Shown: positions 57,834-64,000 of the stretch, one piece after another
Layout of the letters: every line of letters begins with the position of its first letter
Position numbering within the stretch: position 1 is the first letter of the stretch
NCBI RefSeq assembly: GCF_030689305.1
Contig: NZ_JAUYVM010000003.1
Location: 372,001 to 436,000, forward strand
DNA: 64,000 nucleotides
Reading direction: 5' to 3'
DNA from: Vibrio penaeicida
Lineage (GTDB): Bacteria > Pseudomonadota > Gammaproteobacteria > Enterobacterales > Vibrionaceae
The notes under the pieces: generated by a model
The model's input: only the letters and a program-made list of their open reading frames with translations
Told to the model about the DNA's origin: nothing
Database searches by the model: none
Program-made: the position numbers and the translations under genes

Positions 57834-60800
57834 GTGAAGCTGAATTATTTACCGTTACTTTTGTCTGCTTTGGTCTCGCAGAACATTCTGGCCGCCGAGC
57901 CGGAAGATGTTCTTCCGGTGCCATCAGAGAGACAACTATCGTATCTTGATAATGAGATGAATGCATTTTTCCATTTCAGCCTTAATGGGTACTACAACCG
58001 CGAATGGGGAAATGGAACAGAAGATCCTGAAATATTCAACCCTCACCAGTTCAATGCAGACGAGTGGGTACAAGCTGCAAAAGATATGGGTGCGAAAAAT
58101 ATCATTTTGGTTGCCAAGCACCACAGTGGTTTCCATCTATTCGATAGCCCTTATTCTGACTATGACGTGGCAAATACACCTTGGGGAAGAACTCAGGCGC
58201 CACCGCGAGATATGATGAAAGAGGTCAGAGACGCTGCGATTGATAACGGCATTAAATTTTCTGTCTACTTGTCCCCGTGGGATCGTCACCATCCGAACTA
58301 CGTTGTTTATAGAGACGACTACTCTAGTGAAGATGACTACGATCAAGCGATGAAGATTTATGACGATTTTTTCTCCAATAGTTTGCAGTATGTCCTTGAT
58401 AATTATGGTCCGATCCATGAAATGTGGTTTGATGGTGCCGGCACGGGGCCTCAATTTGGTCGGACCGGCTTGGATTTCGAGCGCTTTATCCAAACAATCA
58501 GGAATACGTCACCTGAAACAAACATAGCAATCGTTGGACCAGACATTAGATGGGTTGGCAATGAACACGGAACAGCACCGGAAAATGCTTGGAGCATCCA
58601 CCCGCTTTCTGACCGTGACGACAGATACAACGAAACTGGTGTGGTATTAGATGGTCGCTTCAGAGGAATGTCCTCTTCGGAGCGTTTGAACTTTTATCCT
58701 AATGAGTGTGACACGCCTATCCTAGAAGACGATCACGGGCATATTAAGTGGTTCTGGTGGGATTCTCATCGGGTAAGGAGTCAGGATACACTGTTTAATA
58801 CTGTTTATTTTGACTGCGTTGGTCATAACAGTAGCTTGCTGCTCAATTTGTCTCCAGATACCGAAGGTAAAATTCCTCAAAATCAGTCGGTTGCTGCAAA
58901 AGCCCTGGGTGATTCCATTCGCATGACATTTTCTAACAACCTTCTTTCCGGTGCGTCAGTTAGTGCGAGCAGTATCCATGAATCGACGTACAATCCGAGT
59001 AAGGTCCTTGACGGTAATAAGAATACCTACTGGGCGGCGCAAGATAAAAGTGGATGGCACCATACACCTAGCGTCTCTATTCAGGAAGAGTCGTTAACAT
59101 TTACAATGGACACTCCGATCAGCTTTGATGTGTTTTCAATTTCTGAACCCATTTTTAAGGGGCAACGTATTACTCACTTTTCAGTGCAGTCCCGTTTAAA
59201 TGAAGGAGAATGGAAAACCATCGTTGATAAAGGGCTTATTGGAACCAAGCGCTTAGTCAAACTCCCTAGCCAAGTGATTGCAGACGAGCTCAAGGTGGTA
59301 ATTGATGGATCGCGAGATGTGCCGCTCATATCAGAAGTGGGTGTTTATAAACACGAGCAAAGTAAAGTGGACGTTACATTTAGCCCATCTGAGACACTTC
59401 AGCCGCAACCATTTGAAGTGACGCTTACCTCCCCAATAGATAATGATACAATCTACTATACAACGGATGGTTCAGAGCCTACGTACAACTCACCGGTTTA
59501 TACAACCCCAATTTCCATTTCTCAGCCAACGACTATCAAAATACTCAGCCGTTCAGCCGGAATTAAAAGCAGCAAGCAATATTTCTTGGGTACAGCTAAA
59601 AACCTGGCGATAGACTCTCGTGCAGTGGTGTACCAATCTAGCGTTCATGCTTCTGGTGCAGGTCCAGAGCGGGCTGTTGATGGTAATGTCAGTGGTCATT
59701 GGGGGCATCGTTCTGTTACCCATACAGGAGAAGCCGCAGGAGATGCTCAAGACCCGTGGTGGGAAATAGATTTAGGGCGAGAAGTCTTTGTTAGTAACAT
59801 TGTTTTGCATAACCGAACCGATTGTTGCTCTGAACGATTGGACAACGTGACGGTTCTTGCTCATTTTGAGCCGTTAAATAGCAAGGTGCCACTTCAAGTC
59901 AAAAATCATCAAGGCGTGTTTGTAGGTAACACGGGCGAAAATGTCGGTAGCAGTGTATCGATTCCGGTAAATAGGCAGTCTCGTTTTATACGAGTTCAGG
60001 CGGAAGGCAGTGACCGCTACTTATCACTTGCAGAAGTACAAATAATGGGAATAGAGAGCAGCGATATTGTTCATAACGTCGCCAAGAATATGTATACGGT
60101 ACAAAGCTCAAATCTTGGCGGCGAAGATACATCGAATAAAGCTGTTGATGGTAATACAAATGGCAATTTTAGAAATGGATCAGTGAGTCATACCAGTGAG
60201 AATGGAAGTGTAGGTGATACATGGTGGCGTGTGGATCTAGGTGAATCTAAACCCATTTCCCAAATCCGGATCTTTAACAGGACGGATTGCTGTTCAGATC
60301 GTCTAGCGAATTTCGATGTGTTGGTATCAAACAACCCGAATATTGGAAGCAATGTGGCTTGGAGTCATTACCAAGGGCAACCTGTTGGTGACTCATTGAA
60401 CTTAAATCTCAACAACGTACAAGGTCGTTATGTAACGTTGAAAAAACGCGACAACACTATTCTTTCGCTTGCTGAAGTCGAAGTCATGTCAACTGAACGG
60501 AGTCTTGGTTTGAACGTATCAACCTTTAAGCAGGCTTCACAAAGCTCGGAACATAGTTCTGGAGCGGCTGCTTCACGGGCAGTGGATGGTATCGATAGTG
60601 GTATTTGGGGGCATGGTAGCGTTTCACACACAGGAGATAATGACACAAATGCATGGTGGCAGGTCGATTTAGGTGACAAGCGTACTATAGGATTGGTAAA
60701 ACTCTTAAACCGTACCGATTGTTGTGGAGATAGGCTGGAAAACCTTCGTGTTCATATAAGTGATAGCTCGTTTGGTAATGCGACGAATGAGGATATTATG

Positions 60801-60965
60801 GCACGTGATGATGTGGTGACGGTTAACTACAGTGGTCCAACTAAAGCGGAAATGGATATTGTAGCGGGTTACTCAGGTCGTTATCTGCGTATCAGTCGAG
60901 ATGGTGTGACTGAACCTTTGCACATAGCTGAGGTAGTGGTTATTGAACCCATCGTCGGAGATTGA
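57834..60965 (+). CDS. Secreted GH29 alpha-L-fucosidase with lectin modules
   Basis: A 1043-residue exported enzyme. Signal peptide 1-20 (LLLSALVSQNILAA). GH29 catalytic domain (about 25-355): VAKHHSGFHLFDSPYSDYDV, EMWFDGAG with candidate nucleophile Asp200, and YPNECDTPI with candidate acid/base Glu291. Then a discoidin-like domain (about 365-505), a chitobiase-C-like beta domain (YYTTDGSEPTYNSPVYT, about 510-580), and three F-type-lectin-like domains (about 590-1040), each with NRTDCC. GTG start with GGAAGAGG upstream. It releases fucose from glycan ends; the lectin modules probably bind fucose. Confidence 0.9.
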   Translation: MKLNYLPLLLSALVSQNILAAEPEDVLPVPSERQLSYLDNEMNAFFHFSLNGYYNREWGNGTEDPEIFNPHQFNADEWVQAAKDMGAKNIILVAKHHSGFHLFDSPYSDYDVANTPWGRTQAPPRDMMKEVRDAAIDNGIKFSVYLSPWDRHHPNYVVYRDDYSSEDDYDQAMKIYDDFFSNSLQYVLDNYGPIHEMWFDGAGTGPQFGRTGLDFERFIQTIRNTSPETNIAIVGPDIRWVGNEHGTAPENAWSIHPLSDRDDRYNETGVVLDGRFRGMSSSERLNFYPNECDTPILEDDHGHIKWFWWDSHRVRSQDTLFNTVYFDCVGHNSSLLLNLSPDTEGKIPQNQSVAAKALGDSIRMTFSNNLLSGASVSASSIHESTYNPSKVLDGNKNTYWAAQDKSGWHHTPSVSIQEESLTFTMDTPISFDVFSISEPIFKGQRITHFSVQSRLNEGEWKTIVDKGLIGTKRLVKLPSQVIADELKVVIDGSRDVPLISEVGVYKHEQSKVDVTFSPSETLQPQPFEVTLTSPIDNDTIYYTTDGSEPTYNSPVYTTPISISQPTTIKILSRSAGIKSSKQYFLGTAKNLAIDSRAVVYQSSVHASGAGPERAVDGNVSGHWGHRSVTHTGEAAGDAQDPWWEIDLGREVFVSNIVLHNRTDCCSERLDNVTVLAHFEPLNSKVPLQVKNHQGVFVGNTGENVGSSVSIPVNRQSRFIRVQAEGSDRYLSLAEVQIMGIESSDIVHNVAKNMYTVQSSNLGGEDTSNKAVDGNTNGNFRNGSVSHTSENGSVGDTWWRVDLGESKPISQIRIFNRTDCCSDRLANFDVLVSNNPNIGSNVAWSHYQGQPVGDSLNLNLNNVQGRYVTLKKRDNTILSLAEVEVMSTERSLGLNVSTFKQASQSSEHSSGAAASRAVDGIDSGIWGHGSVSHTGDNDTNAWWQVDLGDKRTIGLVKLLNRTDCCGDRLENLRVHISDSSFGNATNEDIMARDDVVTVNYSGPTKAEMDIVAGYSGRYLRISRDGVTEPLHIAEVVVIEPIVGD

Positions 60966-60988
60966 ACCAACACTTGAAGGTAAGGAGG

Positions 60989-61016
60989 AGGAGGCTAACT
61001 AAGCCTCCTTTTTTTA
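60989..61016 (+). terminator. terminator after the fucosidase gene
   Basis: AGGAGGCT/AGCCTCCT stem around AACTA, followed by a T-run. Confidence 0.85.
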
Positions 61017-61365
61017 TCTGAAAATAAAAAAGCCTGACTTAGGTATTGGGCAAAAAGTGATATCTGGTCGTGCGTTGTGAAGTTCTACTCACTTTCAGCA
61101 TGTTGGTGTGCAATATAGTGAAGTATTTATACCGCAAGGCTCGTTGAGTTGGTTGTCCCGACCAAAATGCGTACTAGCGCACTGGAAATCATGTTCAGAT
61201 AAATAGACAGACTGCGATAGTCAATATCGACTAAAAACTAACCAAGCAACCTGAACAAGGGCTTCTACGACTTTTGCTCATGTTTCCTGCCATCTAATTG
61301 GTGGTTAGATCTCGTGCATTCTTCAGCTCGGATGCAGGTATCCAAAGTCGTCATCATTACATATT

Positions 61366-61458
61366 GGAAAGGGCTTGGTATTAAACTGCGTTCTTTCTCG
61401 GGTACTGAAACAGAAATGAGCCTCTGAATCCTGCATCTTGACGTCACCTAGGCATATA
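61366..61458 (-). repeat. degenerate partial copy of the dispersed repeat
   Basis: Read on the minus strand, TATATGCCTAGGTGACGTC leads into AGATGCAGGATTCAGAGG and then a CAGT-CC-GAGAA block, matching the left half of the 38170-38437 element. Further left and right (61010-61365 and 61540-61670) only faint similarities to its interior (TTAGAACG-CTA-GATCTT) were seen. The rest of 60966-61802 contains no recognisable gene. Confidence 0.55.
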
Positions 61459-61734
61459 CAAATATGAATGAGTATTTGATCAGTATCGCTGATTTCCTTG
61501 TCACATCTACGATGTTAGTTGTTTATTGAGTAGAACAACTGCACACCCAGCCTCTGCCTTGTTCAAATAACCCACAACTAGTTGTAAAAACAGAGACGAG
61601 AAAGTCTTCAAGCGAGTTCATAGCAAGGCATACTTTGCCTGCGCAAACTTAGAACGGCTATAGATCTTAATTATTATTACTCTAGTGGGAGGTGAAAGCG
61701 CTGGTTTTTTGGGTTTGTGGGATATATCGGGAGA

Positions 61735-61763
61735 AAAGCCAGTGATGTAAAATCACTGGCTTT
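61735..61763 (-). terminator. terminator of the right-edge GH29 gene
   Basis: AAAGCCAGTGAT/ATCACTGGCTTT stem around GTAAA; on the minus strand it is followed by TTCTCCC rather than a long T-run. It lies 40 bp after the stop codon of the minus-strand gene. Confidence 0.7.
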
Positions 61764-61802
61764 GATTTGGTTAGGTATTTTTACTTTTATATCTGAAAGT
61801 TA

Positions 61803-64000
61803 TTACTCAATCTCAACTTCCGCGAAGCTTAGTACGCCAGTATTTTCTTTTCGAATTAAGACGTGCCTTGCTGAAACGGTTGGAATAAGTACTTCGGCTA
61901 CATCGCTGATTACATTGACCTTAATAACATGCTTTGATGCATTAATGTTTTGGCTTAATGAAGCCGTTGTATCAGGAAGGTCATCATACAACATGATGTA
62001 TACATCATTGGTTCTTGTTAAACAGCAATCAGTTCGCGAATGAATTGTGATTTTGTTGATAGCCTGAGTATTGCCTAGATCCACGCTCCACCATGGTTCA
62101 GCCTCACTTTGAGTATGTGTAATTGTCCCTGTGCCGAAGTATTTACCAACAACGCCATCAACTGCTTTTTCAGCATATCCACCTACGAGTGTTGAGCTTT
62201 GTGAAGCATTTTGGTTGAGCGCCAAGTTATTTGAGACATCAGGGGCTTTCAATACGATAACTTCTGCGAGAGAGAGAATACCTTGACCCTCAATCTGCAC
62301 GCGGATATAACGACCATTCAGAATTGAGGAAATGTTCCAAGACTTCCCTACAGCATCACGACTGTATTGAGTAATATTTGTATCATTTTTAAGTTGTTCA
62401 AGTGTTTTCCCCTGCATTGAGGTATCGGATACAAACACATAGACATCTTGAAGCCTGCGGAAACAGCAGTCAGTGCGGTTAAGCAACGTAATATTGGTAA
62501 ACGCTTCCTGCGCACCAAGGTCAATTTCCCACCAAGGGTTGAGCTCGTTCGCTGTGTGTGTCACGGATCCATTGTGGTAGTTACCATCAACGTTTTGGTC
62601 AATGGCGCGCTGGGCGCTGCCGCCATATTGGGTAGAGCTCTGGGTCGCTGTGCCATTTACGGTAAGGTTTCGTGAGTATTGGAGTACCTCTATTTCTGCA
62701 GTATTCAGTACCCCATAATCTGCACTTTGAACTTTTACGTAGCGTGCATTGCCATTGACTCTCGAAGAGAGCACACGTCCAGATTCACTTTTATCCAGCA
62801 ACGCAATGTTTTCAAGTGCCTGTAGATTACCTGTTGAATCCCAGAGAGAATAATCAATCGGGGAATCACTCCAGTGAACCGCAATTTTATTCAGTCGATC
62901 AGTGCAACAATCTGTGCGGTTCCACACGCGAACTTCATCGACATGATGAGTGCTTTCCAAATCAACAGACCACCAAGGTTGATCCTCTGTCTGCGTGTGT
63001 TGGAGCGAACCCCTTGAAACGTATTCTTGGTTAACCAAGTACTGGTTTTCACCTGAATAGTCGCCATCGACGGCTTTATTACTGACAAGACCGCCAAAGG
63101 TTGAGCTTTGAGAAGTGGTTTTCCCAAACGCGACATTGTTACCGGGAATTTTCTGATTTATAAATACCAATTCATCTTTGATTTCATTGATATCTTTCAT
63201 GTGTTCTCTGATAAATTCTGGCATGGTTCCAGCTTGTACAATAGGAAGGTTCAGCAGGAATGTGCCATTGGGTGTAAGCGTTGTTTCGTAGAGAATTTTT
63301 GCAAGAAAATAAGGATCTTTTGGACCCCCTGAAGCATTAAACGAGAACCAGTTACCCGCAGAAATGCCAGAGTACATGGTGTTGAACCCTTTGACATGAA
63401 TAAATTCGGGATCCAGTCCATCAGCTAATGTTTCTAGTGACGTTAAGTCTGCAGTGTCGTTCGAGTATTCCTTATCATTATTCACTATTATTGTTGATGG
63501 TGATATGTGACGGATAAAGTCACGCAGATCTTGATAAGGGACATAGTCATAAGATGCAATCTGTCCCCATGCGTCAAACCACAGTAAAGGTACCTCGCCA
63601 TATTCCGTCAACAGCTCGCGCAACTGATTTTTAATAAATAGTGGATCTTGCGTCCGCTTCGTCCAGTTAATTACTGTCAGCCCATTGCTGGTATCAACAC
63701 CTTCCGGTCTTGGAGCTGTCGATGTCGTGTTTATCTTTGGATCGCGTCTGTCCCATATAGAAAAATATATCGCGGGTGTTACGCCCACTTCCCTAAAAGA
63801 CTCCATGTACTCGGCAACAACATCACAATCACAAGGTGAGTTTAGAGAATTATGATCGGTGTATTTCGTATCCCAAAGAGAAAAGCCATCATGGTGCTTT
63901 GCAGTAAGCACGGCATAGGTCATGCCAGCTTCTTTTACGATATTCGCCCACTGGCGAGTGTCTAGATTTGTCGGGGAAAAGTTTGATACTGGAACGAAAG
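61803..64000 (-). CDS. GH29-like fucosidase with lectin modules (5' end outside window)
   Basis: At least 731 residues, open to the right edge; an internal Met at 63923 is not the start, because the frame continues upstream with FVPVSNFSPTNLDTRQWANI. GH29 features: LTAKHHDGFSLWDTKYTDHN, AIYFSIWDRRDP and PLLWFDAWGQ with a candidate nucleophile Asp. A GNWFSFNASGG loop and GTFLLNLP follow. Then three F-type-lectin-like domains, with NRTDCCTDRL, NRTDCCFRRL and SRTDCCLTRT. The signal peptide is not in the window. The catalytic acid cannot be assigned. It is convergent with the other fucosidase gene, separated by about 840 bp. Confidence 0.87.
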   Translation of the reverse strand, partial: FVPVSNFSPTNLDTRQWANIVKEAGMTYAVLTAKHHDGFSLWDTKYTDHNSLNSPCDCDVVAEYMESFREVGVTPAIYFSIWDRRDPKINTTSTAPRPEGVDTSNGLTVINWTKRTQDPLFIKNQLRELLTEYGEVPLLWFDAWGQIASYDYVPYQDLRDFIRHISPSTIIVNNDKEYSNDTADLTSLETLADGLDPEFIHVKGFNTMYSGISAGNWFSFNASGGPKDPYFLAKILYETTLTPNGTFLLNLPIVQAGTMPEFIREHMKDINEIKDELVFINQKIPGNNVAFGKTTSQSSTFGGLVSNKAVDGDYSGENQYLVNQEYVSRGSLQHTQTEDQPWWSVDLESTHHVDEVRVWNRTDCCTDRLNKIAVHWSDSPIDYSLWDSTGNLQALENIALLDKSESGRVLSSRVNGNARYVKVQSADYGVLNTAEIEVLQYSRNLTVNGTATQSSTQYGGSAQRAIDQNVDGNYHNGSVTHTANELNPWWEIDLGAQEAFTNITLLNRTDCCFRRLQDVYVFVSDTSMQGKTLEQLKNDTNITQYSRDAVGKSWNISSILNGRYIRVQIEGQGILSLAEVIVLKAPDVSNNLALNQNASQSSTLVGGYAEKAVDGVVGKYFGTGTITHTQSEAEPWWSVDLGNTQAINKITIHSRTDCCLTRTNDVYIMLYDDLPDTTASLSQNINASKHVIKVNVISDVAEVLIPTVSARHVLIRKENTGVLSFAEVEIE

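Noticed and set aside
61010..61365. Possible remnant of a transposase gene between the two fucosidase genes
   Set aside because: No frame or motif could be matched to a known transposase; only the repeat fragment at 61366 is supported.

Overview
The window looks like chromosomal DNA of a marine Vibrio. The malT/malP/malQ/glgB block is close to the Vibrio form of the maltose/glycogen locus, and there is a CsrB-type regulatory RNA with the GTCGACAGG 5' end, three large chemoreceptors and three diguanylate cyclases. An intergenic repeat with ATACCCAAG...CTTGGGTAT ends is scattered throughout. No rRNA, tRNA, CRISPR array, integrase or intact transposase was seen.

Layout. 1-8.3 kb: MalT-controlled glucan metabolism (5' end of malT, MalT boxes, malP, malQ, glgB). 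8.4-13 kb: a chemoreceptor and a two-gene ABC-2 efflux system. 13-20 kb: small housekeeping and accessory genes (membrane acyltransferase, AEC permease, TetR regulator with a hydrolase, ppnP, YoaK-like and EamA membrane proteins, ygjV). 20.1-20.45 kb: the CsrB-type RNA with an upstream GacA/VarA-like box. 20.5-31.5 kb: CHASE-GGDEF protein, AlkB-like dioxygenase, glutaredoxin fusion, chemoreceptor, trhO, several very small proteins, an AbrB-family membrane protein and a GyrI-like protein. 31.5-36.2 kb: a probable iron/siderophore locus, with a Fur-box-preceded AraC regulator followed by two fused ABC transporter subunits. 36.4-42.2 kb: racemase, VOC, GST, ABM and GNAT proteins, a delta-9-type desaturase behind an operator-like inverted repeat, and a cytoplasmic GH13 amylase.

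42.9-64 kb is the most distinctive part. Three large exported enzymes share a Cys-Cys F-type-lectin-like module with an NRTDCC (once SRTDCC) signature, eight copies in all: a parallel beta-helix protein resembling GH141, a GH29 alpha-L-fucosidase, and a second GH29-like enzyme running off the right edge. Together they suggest attack on fucose-containing marine glycans. Between them lie a dCache chemoreceptor, a GGDEF/molybdopterin-domain pair, and a tightly packed operon of a two-SBP-domain diguanylate cyclase, a CodB-like permease and a sigma54 response regulator. A decayed copy of the 3' end of the upstream amylase gene sits on the far side of the beta-helix gene, so this segment was duplicated or inserted.

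Functions are assigned from motifs and remembered family resemblance. No database search was run, and substrate assignments are inference.
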